Shown one piece after another: positions 13,028-23,800 of a stretch of 61,241 nucleotides of DNA. The stretch lies in the NCBI GenBank assembly GCA_032718475.1, contig JAUCBJ010008941.1, forward strand, positions 1 to 61,241, given 5' to 3'. This DNA is from Nemertoderma westbladi (lineage: Eukaryota; Xenacoelomorpha; Nemertodermatida; Nemertodermatidae). The translations under genes were made by a program, and so were the position numbers. The stretch's first letter is position 1, and each line of letters opens with the position of its first letter. Below the pieces are notes generated by a model, which saw only the letters and a list, made by a program, of their open reading frames with translations, made no database searches and had not been told where the DNA came from.

Positions 13028-13060
13028 CCCCCCCCCCCCCCCCCCCTCCCTCCCTCCCTT
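13028..13060. repeat. Poly-C run followed by (CTCC)n
   Basis: About 19 consecutive C then CTCC repeats. A simple repeat inside the right half of the TIR element; likely length-variable. Confidence 0.95.
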
Positions 13061-13424
13061 CGTCCCACCAATATATTCTAGGTAAATTATTGCCATTACA
13101 CCCGTGACATTTCATTACACACGTGACATTTGTTTTTTGTCCATAACTTTTTACCTAATTCGAATTAAGGTGGGACATGTGTTTTTTCGAAATCCACGCA
13201 AAATTTCGATTATAGTGATATATAGTTTGACAGCATTATAGAGAAAAAAAAATCGACCTATTTTGAGCACCATTTTGGCCACTTTTGAAGAGAATGACCC
13301 ATATCTATTCTAGATTAAATATTATGCTTATTCAATACTCAATATATTATTATTGGATATTATATTATGTGGACAAACAACTCCATAAAGCATAAAGTCC
13401 TCTATTTAAACGAAAAAAATAAAT

Positions 13425-13490
13425 TCGATAACGGGGAGAATCGAAAACATTGGGAGACATGGGTTCAAATCCCATCAGAGGCCAATTCAT
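13425..13490 (+). other. tRNA-like remnant with perfect T-arm (possible SINE head or decayed tRNA)
   Basis: 13459-13475 is a perfect T-arm: 5-bp stem ATGGG/CCCAT around loop TTCAAAT, with B-box GGTTCAAATCC. Upstream, TTCGAT and ATCGAA around AACGGGGAGA could stand for a D-arm. A proper acceptor stem and anticodon arm cannot be drawn, so I do not call a functional tRNA gene. Confidence 0.4.
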
Positions 13491-14074
13491 TTTTTCGCTT
13501 CGATTGCTATAGGGTTGTTCAACCGTGTTTAAATTATAATTATAAATATATTTATATTTGGTTATTATAACATTATCTATAATTTTATAACGAAATCGAT
13601 TATCAATTGTGATATAATTCTCACATGCTGTCTCTTCACTTGTGATATAATTGATAGATCTTGCCAAATATATGAGTATTCAATTATGCTATGATTAAAC
13701 AATCATGTATATGTACTGAATATTAATAATAATATGGCGCTTTAAATCTATAATTAATTGGTTTTGAATTACTTAAGCTTTGTTGCATTTGCTCAACTTC
13801 AAGTATTTCACTAACACTTGACAATAAATCCCCAAGGGTGATGTTCCATGGAAACTATGTAGGTCACGTTTGGCCTGGGATTTGCGTAGTAATTACTGAT
13901 TATTTATAATAAATATAGACCGGCTCAGGGATTGTATTGTTGGTAGGCAGGATAAAGGTATACTTTTAATGCAATAATGTTGCGATTGTTAAGTAAAGAG
14001 CGGTTTTCATGTGCATCATGTTAGGAAAGACATTGAAATTCGACAATTTATAGAGCACATTTTAATGTGTCGGG

Positions 14075-14126
14075 CAAGGCGTTCTAGAACTCTACTCTAA
14101 AACTACTGTAGTTCTAGAACGCCTTG
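14075..14126. other. 17-bp perfect inverted repeat
   Basis: Arm CAAGGCGTTCTAGAACT (14075-14091) and its exact complement (14110-14126) around an 18-nt spacer. It is GC-richer than its surroundings. Could be the core of a small fold-back element or a transcribed hairpin; no function assigned. Confidence 0.7.
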
Positions 14127-14610
14127 GTGTCAGGAAATTAAAGCGTTTTATAATAATTTAACAGCTATTAACCTAACAATTAATATATAATTGTATATTT
14201 TTCTGCGTTGTTCTAGACAATATAGATCGGGTAAAAATTCGCATTAAATTATCATTCAATGAGATCTGAAACATTAATATAAGGCAACCTAGTTCGTTGA
14301 GTTTACAAAACATGTTGTAATCTTAAATAATTGTTACTTTATCGCTCGAATATACCCCAAAATCGAGAGAAATAGGAACAACCTAAGAAAAAAATAACCC
14401 ATAGGATTGCATTCATTTTGCTTTTTTTCCTGGCGTAAAAAGTCCAGTGGCATCAGTAAATACGGATAGTCTTGCTCTCTTTGCACGAAAGCAGAGATTG
14501 TATCCAATTCCGTCAACACAAGGTGCACTCAGGGAACACGTGAAGCATAATATGAGCTGCTTATCAAGATGGACATATTTGGAGATTGGAGCCATGCAAT
14601 AATCAGCTAG

Positions 14611-14723
14611 CCCAAAATGCAGTGCCCATCTAATGTCACCCTCATTGAGAAACTCGAATGCCTCCAACAGTTTAGAGTAAGACATAATCTACTTGGACAC
14701 CATGATGCATTCTTCCTTCTTAA
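14611..14723 (+). pseudogene. Left part of a decayed non-LTR element split by a TTAA transposon
   Basis: The frame ending HDAFFLL reaches the TTAA target site at 14720-14723 and is continued in frame on the far side of the inserted element, at 16824, by the motif NCLAMPKLMYTLR. Upstream of 14611 this frame meets a stop, and relatedness is lost in decay. It therefore belongs with the pseudogene at 16824-17989. Confidence 0.7.
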
Positions 14724-15424
14724 GGGGGGACATCACACCTTGAAGTGTACTTTGTGTGTCCGAACTTGCATCACATGTAACTTTTGAATGGCTCTACACC
14801 TGGCAACAATTTATGGCTCATTTTAATAACAAAACACTAAATTAAAAAAAAAAAATTTTTTCACCTAATTATGATAATTAGATGTTAATGAGCCGTCTTA
14901 AATTAGCATAATGTATTTTAAACCAGTTAAAAATATAATTCACTACTACTACTGTATTTTTAAACGAATTTCGTAAATTCCTTTTACATTAGTTTTATAA
15001 TTTCATGGACTTTTATTTGAATTACCAAAATTTTTTTTTTCACTCTGGGTACAAAGATATGACGTCATCAAGTCTCAAAGATTCAATTTTTCGTTTTTTA
15101 CTGACAAAAAAGTTTATAACTTTGTATCAACGTCAAATATCAAAATTTTGGTAATTCATATTAAAGCTTGAATGTTTGGCTACAAGATGCCGAAAACAGA
15201 ATCAAAATCCATCCAGCGGTTCAAAAGTAGTAGCAACAAACGTGCAAAAAAACTATTTTTTTTGAAAAACTGCGAAAAACGGCTTTAATTAAAAATTTTT
15301 AAAAATTACAAACAAAGTTGTAGAGTCAGTCTGTCTGTTTGTATGATATTTGTTTCTAACTTCTAACTCGAGTACCACAAAACGTATGATGCTCAAACTT
15401 CGCATGGAGACACAAATTGCCCTG

Positions 15425-15745
15425 AAATCAAACCAGTATGCAATAATTTTTTTATTTATTTATAACTAATATTTAATACTAATAAGTTATAATTAAAAAG
15501 GTAATAAATTTCGCTATTTAAGAAAACTATTGTTCCTATGGGAAAATGATGAAATTGAAAGTTGTAGAGAAACATTGACATAGTGGAAAGGTAAAATAAA
15601 ATTTTGTTTTTATTTATAACTAATATAGTTATCATTAAAAAGGTAATAAATTTCGCTATTTAAGAAAACTATTGGTCCTATGGGAAAATGATGAATTTGA
15701 AAGTTGTAGAGAAACATCAACTTAGAGAAAAGGTGAATTAAAATT
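15425..15745. repeat. Tandem duplication of about 155 bp inside the TTAA element
   Basis: The stretch from TTTATTTATAACTAATAT through GGTAATAAATTTCGCTATTT and GAAAGTTGTAGAGAAACAT occurs twice in a row, at about 15445-15590 and 15605-15740, with a handful of differences. Confidence 0.85.
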
Positions 15746-15982
15746 TTGTTGCAAAGCCCGTGTTTCTGAGCTAGTAAATCAAAAAATTCAAATTAGTGGG
15801 GGCCTTCGCGCAGCACGTCTTTTGCAAAATAAATGTATAGTTGCAGTGCAGGATTCGCGGTTAGTATGATAATAATTGCAATAATTATAATGAAGCACAG
15901 GGAGAAATATAGAAAAATTGTAAGAATTTGTTCTAAAATAAAATGAAAATATGAAAAATGTTCTAAACGAAATCTGAATTAA

Positions 15983-16294
15983 TTAGAATGCTCCGCCTTG
16001 ATAAGTGGAAGTGTCCTTGGCAACTTTAGCTTTCTTTGACGGCTTGATTGTAAGACTTTTGGCTACACGTTTTCGATCTCTTTGTCTACAGGATCGTAAA
16101 AGGGCTAGTCCAGGATTTAGATTGATGGCATTGGCTATAATCATTGTGGTTGAAGCACCTCGATTGTGGATCAGGGCTGTATAGTAAGCATGGAAATTTC
16201 CATTATCGGTAGAAGAATCTCTTTGCTTGCAAATATCTGCATATCGGGTACCCTTGAATTCCTTGGAACGCGCCTGACGTGACCGGCGGGGCAT
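15983..16294 (-). CDS. 103-aa basic ORF, apparent fusion of transposase N- and C-termini
   Basis: It starts at an ATG with MPRRSRQARSKEFKGTRY and ends KDTSTYQGGAF, very basic throughout. From memory, a family of long transposon proteins in corals, Hydra and sea urchins (annotated with a Mutator-like transposase domain) begins with an MPRK/R...KFKG-RY motif and ends with a Lys-rich stretch and Y-x-A-G-A/G-F. The present ORF has both termini but none of the several hundred residues of catalytic domain, as expected of an internal deletion that kept frame. The middle (residues about 30-60) has no assignment. The resemblance is recalled, not computed. Confidence 0.5.
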   Translation of the reverse strand: MPRRSRQARSKEFKGTRYADICKQRDSSTDNGNFHAYYTALIHNRGASTTMIIANAINLNPGLALLRSCRQRDRKRVAKSLTIKPSKKAKVAKDTSTYQGGAF

Positions 16295-16823
16295 AACAGT
16301 AAACTTTCACAATACAGCAATATAGCAGTATAGGCTAGGCCTACTCTAGCTAGGTTACAAACATACAACAATAAATTTTACTTAATTAATAATCAACAAA
16401 ACAATAGGGATCTCTAGCAAACAGTGTAGATTACTGTACAATTAGAAATTTGCTAGGCTTACAGGCTTATATTGTTATATGATTTACACTACAGCAGTTG
16501 TGCTGGAATTCATTTACACTGCACAGGCTGACAGTCTCAATTATCCACTTTAAATTTCCCGCCCTTAAGTAGGCCTACTCTTCATAACCACTGTACTGTA
16601 TGATATGAAGTTGCGTACATGTACAGTACAAATTCATGTAAAAAATTTTAAAATTTGTCCAAAATTTCCAAAAAACGTGTCCGGTTAAACCTGTCTTAAC
16701 TTAAAAACTATAAAGGCTAATAAAAAACGGGTTTCGTATTTGGAATCAGCATAAAATTTTGAACAAAAATATAAAAAAAAAATTTTTTTGAAGAAAAAAA
16801 AATTTCAGGTGTGATGTCCCCCC

Positions 16824-17989
16824 TTAAGAACTGCCTGGCGATGCCTAAGCTAATGTATACCCTAAGGACATATCCTGCCTTTACTTCCCCCGACCTAATT
16901 GGGCGCATTGACAACTGCATTAGGGATACACTTCGAGATGTGACTAACACGTCCATGACCCCTGACTGCTGGACGCAGGCTTGCCTCCCTTGTCGGTTCG
17001 GTTCTGTGTACCATCTGTTAGGCTGACAGCCCCAGGTGCTTACCTCGCCTCAGTACACCGCAACCACGAATTTTACTCTGCTATCACTGGAAACTTGGAT
17101 GAACCTTTGTTCCTTCGAGCTGCCGTCGAGTTATGGGAATGCTACTCACCTTCCTTTGATATTCCTGAGACACCAAGCAAAGATCTTGGCAGGACCCAGT
17201 ATCTAAATCCCAACTGGCATCGCAAATTTCATCTAGTGATAATATCTCAGTGTCCCGCCTTAAGGGCTGCCAAGCACCTGGTTCTGGTGATTGGTTGAAT
17301 GCCATCCCTTCTGCTACCCTTGGCCTCCGCCTTGCCGATGAACAGTTCGGTATGGCTGTTGCTCTCTGTCTTGGCGAACCTGTTTGCTCTCTCCACCCTT
17401 GTGTGTGTGGCGCCGTCGTTGATGCTTCAGCCAGCCATGCCTTATAGTCTGCAAGTTTGCCAAGAGCCGACATGCACGACACCGCCTGTGCAATGACACC
17501 ATCTACCGCGCCCTCCAATCCGCAGAGGTACCCGCAACCCTTGAACCAGTCAGGCTCGGCAACGACAACGACCTAAAGCGCCCCGATGGAGCCACTCTGC
17601 TCCCTTTGTCAAACGGAAAAGCCCTCGTGTGGGACTTTACCTGCACCCATCGCCTTGCCGCCTCATACTCAAATGCCGCATGTTTAGATGGCTCAACAGT
17701 CGCTGAATTGACAGAAGGGTGGAAACTTGCTAAGTATTGGAGCTTTGCCAAAGACTACTTAGTCCAGCCTGTCGCTGAGGAGACGCTTGGTGGCATAGGA
17801 CCTTCATCATTGTCATTCCTTCGGCAGTTAGGCCACCGCTTGGAGAAGGTCAGCGGCAACAAGAGGTCTACGCAATTCCTGCGTCAACGCCTTGGGATAG
17901 CAATCCAAGATGGGAATGCCTCCTGCATAAAGGAGTCATTCAACCTCCCCGAGAACCGCTGCTACCGGGAGACCAACATGACACCTTAA
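16824..17989 (+). pseudogene. C-terminal half of a non-LTR retrotransposon with restriction-like endonuclease, frameshifted
   Basis: Successive frames encode NCLAMPKLMYTLRTYPAF, then APGAYLASVHRNHEFY, then LRLADEQFGMAVALCLGEP, then a last frame to 17989. That last frame contains LKRPDGATLLPLSNGKALVW followed by Asp-Phe-Thr. The PD...(about 15)...D spacing is that of the restriction-like endonuclease carried C-terminal to RT in some non-LTR elements. The final part (SFLRQLGHRLEKVSGNKRST, FLRQRLGIAIQDGNASC) is also typical of that family as I remember it. At least three frameshifts or stops separate the blocks, so it is dead. The RT core upstream is not recognisable. Insertion of the TTAA transposon split it. 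Confidence 0.75.
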
Positions 17990-18103
17990 TCCTATCCCAT
18001 CCTCTCCCTCCCTCCAATATTTTGATTTTAAATTTCTTTGCCTTATTCTATACATTTTAATGAATTCGAAACAAATATTCAAATCATGTAGTACATTCAG
18101 TGT

Positions 18104-18380
18104 TAAAAAAAGTAAATTGTCTTCGGCCACTTGGCCAGGGATTACACACAAAGTCTGACGACTTATTTCCAGTGCGGTCCCCCCAGAACTTTACTCCCCA
18201 GAGGAAACTCCAGTACTCATTTAGCTACCACTTAAGGATGCAAGGCATTAATGAGCCCTGGCTGGTCCCTTTAAAGCATTCGTGCCGAAACGAAAACTGC
18301 CCTGGCCCATGATGTGAGGATCGAAACCACGACCTGCAGGAGATGTGAATTCAATGCAACCATTACACCAAGGTGGAACC
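18104..18380 (-). mobile_element. tRNA-derived SINE, copy 1
   Basis: On the minus strand the head carries pol III boxes: A-box-like GGTGTAATGGTT (near 18358-18370) and B-box GGTTTCGATCC (18318-18328). A body follows with CTCTGGGGAGTA, GGGACCGCACT, AGACTTTGTG and CCCTGGCC. The same arrangement, about 280 bp, recurs on plus at 44371. Its A-rich end lies at 18104-18110. It has diverged noticeably from copy 2. Confidence 0.85.
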
Positions 18381-18524
18381 CGTCGTAGTTGTTGACATAA
18401 TATTACCAATAATTAATTGATAATTCTTAATTTGAAATAGAACAGCTTTAATATCTAATTAAAATAACTAGCACAAGACACTATGTTTATATAGGAAAAA
18501 GTATTGTGTGCATGTCCCTTTAAG

Positions 18525-20859
18525 TCCATTTGTTCAGTTCAGTTTGTTCAGTCCATAAGTCCAGTTTCAGTCCTTTTGTCCATTTACCCTTCTCCAGTGA
18601 TCACCGCCTTATTGTGGCCAAGGTAAGACTTAGTCTGCGTGCTAGCAGAACAACGAAATCTGCCTTGCCACGGCATGACTGGTCCTCTCTGTTGCAACAG
18701 CCAAGTGTGAGATCCAGCTTCACACTACAGCTGAGCAACAGGTATGAGGCTCTTACCTCTGAGGCGGCAGATCACTGTGAGGGCTATACTGCCTTTACAG
18801 AAGCAGTTAAGTTAGCAGCTGCAGAAACAGTTCCTGTATACCCTCGAAACAGGAAAAGGGCCCCCTGGACTGACAACAAAATTCAGAAGTGCCGAAATGA
18901 CCTTCATAAGGCGCAGAAAGAGTCCCGACTCAAACAGACTACAGCGGCCAAGAATGCAGTTAAAGCTGCATCTAGGTCCCTGAACAGGCAGTACTCTGTT
19001 AATCTACAGGAGCTAATAAACCAACAGGTTGATGCCATCAATGATGCTGACGACAGCAGGCAATCATCCCAGGCATGGAAATCGATCAATCTGCTTACTG
19101 GGCGGAAAAGCCAACCAACCACCAAGGTTAAGGCTGAATCACCAGCCGATCGCCTCAATGGTTGGAAAGCCCACTTTGAAAAGCTCCTCAATAATGACAG
19201 GGTATTGCCTGATAACTTTATAGAAGTAAAAGTGTCTGAGTCTGTACTCCCAGATATTCCCATTGGCGATATCTCCTTTGCAGAAGTGAAGGCTGCTGCA
19301 AAGAGCATTAAGACCAATCGTGCCAGTGGAGTAGATGGTGTTCCCCCTGAGGTCTTTAAAATACCTGAGTGTTTAAAGCTCATCTATCCCATCATAGTAG
19401 ACATGTACCGTACAACAAGAGTCCCACAAGAAATGAAAACAAATAAGTTGGTGCCAGTTCCCAAGAAGGGCAACCTAACACTCTATGGTTCTTTTCGGGG
19501 AATCTCATTGATCTCGATTGCTGCAAAACTATACAATAGAATTCTATTAAATCGCATCAGGGATCCCATTGAGAGACTGCTACGTGGAAATCAGAATGGG
19601 TTCCGTAAAGGTCGTGGGACCATGGAGCCCATTTTGGCACTTAGAAGGATAATTGAAGAGTTATCAAAAAAGAAAGACAGGCATCTGGCTGTTATCTTTG
19701 TTGATTTCTTCAAGGCCTTTGATTCAGTCTCTCGCTCACGTATGTTCAGCATACTTTCATTATATGGGATTCCTGATGAAATTATTGCAGCAATCAGATC
19801 AGTATACGATGGTTCGACAACATTTGTGTCTACTGTTGACGGTGACACAGAACCATTTGAAGTGTTATGGGGCGTCCTGCAAGGAGACACACTTGCACCA
19901 TTCTTGTTCATTATTGTGGTTGACTATGTTCTACGCATGTCCTTAGATCATCATAATGATGATGGGGTGATGATAACTCCACCTACTGGCTCCAGAAGTC
20001 GAGGAAATCCTGCCAAGTACCTAACTGATCTAGACTTTGCTGATGACTTAGGAGTACTCTCAGAATCATTAGAGGGAGCCCAGCGGCTCCTCAGCTCATT
20101 AGAACATGCTGCTTCTAGTGTTGGTCTTTTTATTAACTCCAGAAAGACCAAAATTCTGACAGTTAACTTTGAAAGTCCTCAGCAAGTCTCTGATCGGATG
20201 AGCATAAGCTCAAAGGATGGTATGCTTGAGCATGTGGACGACTTCTGTTACCTGGGATCATGGATCCGGAAGTCAGGTGAGGACCTTCGAATACGTAAGG
20301 GAAAGGCATGGGCAGCCTTGAATAGGCTTTCCAGGATTTGGAAGTCACCTAGAATTAATCGGAAACTTAAGGTCCGATTATTTAGAGCAGCAGTAGTTCC
20401 AGTACTCCTCTACGGGAGTCCATGCTGGGCTCTAACTGCTGAGGACACCAAATCTCTGGATGGCACATTCACAAGAATGCTACGCCGGGTACATTGTGTC
20501 AAGTACAATGCACACATCTCCAACCAGACACTATATAACATTGGAGGTGTCTCATTGGTTCCCACAAGCTTGACACTAGAACAAAATCGCCTCCGCTTTG
20601 CAGGACATTGCTTTCGCCGTGAGGACCAGCCAGTGCATAATCTTGTACTTTGGCAGCCTCATGGAGTGAATAAGCATGGTGGACAGCCCATGACTTTCTT
20701 GAGACGCATCTTAAAGGACACTGGCCTTAAAGATGCGGATGATCTAGCAAATGTCATGGGTGATAGGGAGTTGTGGCGGTGCAATTTTGTTGACAAGCCG
20801 GCACAGCATTCTTAAAAATGCAGCTGCAATGCAGCATGCCGATCCTAGTAGTAGTAGTA
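18525..20859 (+). mobile_element. Non-LTR retrotransposon, 5'-truncated, with 11-bp target-site duplication
   Basis: Bounded by GTCCCTTTAAG at 18514-18524 and again at 20860-20870, an 11-bp target duplication. The 3' end carries a short (TAG)n tail (GATCCTAGTAGTAGTAGTAG), as in RTE/CR1-like elements, rather than poly-A. The 5' end is truncated inside the endonuclease domain. The first 70 bp after the left duplication are (GTTCAGT)-rich and do not look like endonuclease. Two further copies of the family lie at 5543 and 23920. Confidence 0.9.
18530..20815 (+). CDS. ORF2 remnant: end of AP-endonuclease plus full reverse transcriptase
   Basis: An open frame of about 760 codons with no ATG at its start (first codon TTG), so translation as drawn is not implied. 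SDHRLIVAKVRL near residue 23 is the C-terminal end of an apurinic-type endonuclease. RT follows: IKTNRASGVDGVPPEVFK, FRGISLISIAAKLYNRILLN, NGFRKGRGTMEP, FVDFFKAFDSV, GVLQGDTLAPFLF, then the catalytic FADD (20036-20047) and FCYLGSWIRKSGEDLRIRKG. The C-terminal domain has FAGHCFRREDQPVHNLVLWQP. This is the RTE-like layout common in cnidarians and molluscs. The frame is uninterrupted, so the insertion is recent, but without the endonuclease the copy cannot move itself. FVDFFKAFD has Phe where Lys is usual. Confidence 0.85.
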   Translation: MFSSVCSVHKSSFSPFVHLPFSSDHRLIVAKVRLSLRASRTTKSALPRHDWSSLLQQPSVRSSFTLQLSNRYEALTSEAADHCEGYTAFTEAVKLAAAETVPVYPRNRKRAPWTDNKIQKCRNDLHKAQKESRLKQTTAAKNAVKAASRSLNRQYSVNLQELINQQVDAINDADDSRQSSQAWKSINLLTGRKSQPTTKVKAESPADRLNGWKAHFEKLLNNDRVLPDNFIEVKVSESVLPDIPIGDISFAEVKAAAKSIKTNRASGVDGVPPEVFKIPECLKLIYPIIVDMYRTTRVPQEMKTNKLVPVPKKGNLTLYGSFRGISLISIAAKLYNRILLNRIRDPIERLLRGNQNGFRKGRGTMEPILALRRIIEELSKKKDRHLAVIFVDFFKAFDSVSRSRMFSILSLYGIPDEIIAAIRSVYDGSTTFVSTVDGDTEPFEVLWGVLQGDTLAPFLFIIVVDYVLRMSLDHHNDDGVMITPPTGSRSRGNPAKYLTDLDFADDLGVLSESLEGAQRLLSSLEHAASSVGLFINSRKTKILTVNFESPQQVSDRMSISSKDGMLEHVDDFCYLGSWIRKSGEDLRIRKGKAWAALNRLSRIWKSPRINRKLKVRLFRAAVVPVLLYGSPCWALTAEDTKSLDGTFTRMLRRVHCVKYNAHISNQTLYNIGGVSLVPTSLTLEQNRLRFAGHCFRREDQPVHNLVLWQPHGVNKHGGQPMTFLRRILKDTGLKDADDLANVMGDRELWRCNFVDKPAQHS

Positions 20860-20870
20860 GTCCCTTTAAG

Positions 20871-23800
20871 GGCTCCATAGATTTAAACATTTTCATGACT
20901 TCATGAGTGATTTAAATATTAGATGCCACATCAATTTAGGGGGGAAATTCAAATTGTAGGTGTCGTATGTTATGCCAGACTGTATGTATATGGCTGTACT
21001 GTACTGCTGTTTGGGAATGGGGAATGCTGGAATGTACAACCGACTACCGCACTACAGCACTACCGCTGTACCGGTACCTTGTACTTGTCAGCTTGTACCT
21101 TAATCTTATCCTTACATATGAGATTTTACTGTGTTATGCAGTACCCACTACGCACTACCCAACCATATGGCAGTATGGTTTGGTTTTTACTGTTTTAGTA
21201 TCGGCTGACCGGTGCGGTAGGACTTCTGCAATGTTTGTTAATGCATTTCATTAGGCAGTTAGCTGATTAGGTAGGTGTTAGAATTAGGCCTAAGGGTGGT
21301 TTTGTGGTATTTTAATAAAAAATAAAACGTAAATTGCTTTTACTAGTCTCCTTTTTACAATACCGGTATAGAATTATATTATAGGCCTACTGACAACTGA
21401 AGAGTGCGCACTTGACATCTTGATAAGATCGTTGTAGGCAATAGCGAGGTTGCGGTAGGCCTAACTCTGTAACTACTGAATTAAGTTGTGGCCCTACTCC
21501 TGTTGGCCCTTAATGCTTATTTTTCTTCTTCTTTTTTTTTCTTTTGTTTCTAAATTGACCGTACCGGTACCGGTACGTATACGTACACGTGTAATTGTGT
21601 GAACGAACGATCCGGACATCATTATTATACCAGTATACTGAGGGTATAGACCTAGTCTAGTCAGTCAGTGCACTTTCGGAATTTTATGCACCTCGTACCG
21701 GTACCGTACTAACTGTTTTATCTTAGCTTTTATTTATACGTATATGTTATGTATGTCATATGTGTAACTCGAATGCATGCCAGTAGGCAGTTAGTGTAAA
21801 TATTGCTGTCTTAGCCTTAATTGGGGTGGGGTGGAGTATTTACAATGTTATTTTGCGTTTTTGTTAGGCTTAGTCGCTTAGTTAGTCATGCCTCAGCCAA
21901 TTAAAACAGTAAAAATGTCATAACCATTAACTATAACTGCTTAATTCAAGAAATTACCACATTATTGCCATCGCCATCTACCGTACCGTACCGGTACTGA
22001 TAATATTAACCACGTTCGTTGTTCTTTGTTAAATTTAGGCCTATACAGTCAAATCAAATCTAAAATATTATTTAAACTTTCTGCTATTTCGACGATTTCT
22101 ATTTCGACTTTCTGCTATTCAGTTTAATCCCCGACTGTCCGATTTGTTCTTCTTGACATATTAATGTTGTCTTTTGTTGGTTTTTTTGGATACAATAAAG
22201 ATCTTTAATATTGGCATTTATACAACCAGTCATATCTTATCTTGGATGACTGAGGAGATAATACACAGGGGTTTTATCTAATCTATTGGTACTATACCGG
22301 TATTCTTAGATATTACAATATTCTATAAACATATCGAAGATCAAGACACAAGGTAAATTTAGCTTAATCGATATAAACACAGTCTAATATCAAACCTATT
22401 ATATTAATTACTGTACATATTGTTTGGGTATCATAATACTTTACTGTGAACTGCGATCTAGTCTTTTCTAGTGCGTTAGTATCTACTAAGCGATCAGCTA
22501 GGTTATTAAATATCCCATGTCAGCATAATTATGAGCTTCCTCCATTTCATCATTTGTTATAATTATTTCACATTATTATGTATTTTTTATTGTGCTTGTA
22601 ACTATTTAATAATACTGGCAATGTTAATATCATTAATCAACGGGTGTTGTTAACATGTCATGTGCTAATCATTATAATAATTTGATAACAAATAACTACA
22701 GCGCATACACACGCACACGACACCCGTTAACTCTATCTTTTTCCTATTTTTATTTCTAGATTAGATAATATAGATTGGGGTAGAAAGTAGAAACACATAA
22801 TCAACTCTCAATCATTGTGTTGCCAAACATTGGCGGAACCCGTTTGAGTTTTAACATCTACAGGGGCGAATACTGTTTATAAGGTACAGTATATAACAAA
22901 GAAAACAAAGTCGAATTTAATATTTACCCATAAACCATTTATAACGCCAAACAATACATGATCAATGTTAAAAGTTTTAACAATTTACAACTCTTACTTA
23001 TTGGAGATGCTACTATACTCGACAAGCAATCCATTGAATTTTCTTTAAATAATTATCTTGAATCTTTGTCTCCACTAACTCATATCTGAAACTGAAACTA
23101 TTGCAACCAATAAAAAGAACCTTTATACTGTGCCAATATATTATTGTGTACTATAGTACATAAAGTAATCATTAACACTATTTAATCAAAACAACTATTC
23201 TTTTTAGTTGGTATAATTATTCTACAAAGGTAAAACTATTTTTTCACATAAATAATAAATATATTACATTTAATTAAAGCCCCCTAGTTTTCCAATCACT
23301 TCACACAATATAGACAAGACGCGGTACTGCACTATAATTTATATAAATATAACAAAACAAAAAAATGTAAATTCGATGATTAACTACACGATACGAAAGT
23401 TAATTTTGACAATGTAATTAATTGTTCTTATAATATTCTAAAAAAATATAATGATACTAAAATACGAAAATATGATTGATTTACCGTGTGTACTTTTGTA
23501 TGTATAGACTTGAAATTTTGATGTTTATTGAGATAAATTATTGGTGATTATTTTTCCAATAGGAATATGGCGCTTATTTTCACTTCTTCATTGTTGAATG
23601 GCTGATTGTATAAAAGATGAAAAAAAAATCAAATTTTCGATTATTTTTTTGCAACTTCACAAATGGATTGTGAGCGATGTCGTATTCCAATTATCTTAAG
23701 CAATAGCTTAATTTAAAGCTTATTATGTCATCTTTTCAGTAGACAACCTAATTAAATGATAGCATAATTAAAATTTGTTTTTTTCAACATAATTTAAAAA

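Larger units (their letters stand above)
11852..13127. repeat. Subterminal GTCACGTGTGTAATGG repeats in the TIR element
   Basis: Forward copies at 11852, 12055, 12221 (variant), 12239 (variant) and 12266; reverse copies at 12253, 13093 and 13113. The copies at 11852 and 12055 share a longer context of about 34 bp (AAATGGTTA-GCATAA then the motif). Several contain the palindrome CACGTG. Confidence 0.85.
11452..13301. mobile_element. TIR DNA transposon (about 1.85 kb), TA-flanked, probably non-autonomous
   Basis: The two ends are inverted repeats of 33 bp with one mismatch. The left end (11452-11484) begins TGGGTCATTCTCTTCAAAAG and the right end (13269-13301) is its complement. Both are flanked by TA (11450-11451 and 13302-13303), a plausible target duplication. 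Inside are eight copies of a GTCACGTGTGTAATGG-like motif, mostly direct on the left and inverted at the right end, which looks like a subterminal transposase-binding array. The only credible coding scrap is the 57-residue basic ORF at 12489. No complete transposase is present, so it would need one in trans. The superfamily is not assigned; a TA duplication alone is not diagnostic. Confidence 0.85.
14724..16823. mobile_element. TTAA-flanked TIR transposon, 2100 bp, non-autonomous, nested in a LINE
   Basis: Termini are GGGGGGACATCACACCT (14724-14740) and its exact complement (16807-16823), flanked by TTAA on both sides (14720-14723, 16824-16827). A TTAA target duplication is characteristic of piggyBac and Kolobok superfamilies. 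Removing the element with one TTAA rejoins an open retrotransposon frame, which proves the insertion. Content: a 103-codon minus ORF (15983-16294) resembling the two ends of a transposase, a 150-bp direct duplication, and otherwise AT-rich filler. It lacks any DDE core, so it would depend on an enzyme supplied elsewhere. Confidence 0.9.

Noticed and set aside
13365-13667. ORFs around the tRNA-like sequence, and a functional tRNA gene
   Set aside because: Only the T-arm is sound; no acceptor stem or anticodon arm can be formed, and the ORFs read through it in both directions without family content.
14334-14685. 90-aa minus ORF (MSYSKLLEAFEFLNEGDI...)
   Set aside because: It is antisense to the decayed retrotransposon frame ending at the TTAA site and has no recognisable domain of its own.
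18530-18598. N-terminal residues of the LINE ORF as genuine protein start
   Set aside because: No ATG; the first ~70 bp are GTTCAGT-rich and lack endonuclease similarity, which starts at SDHRL.
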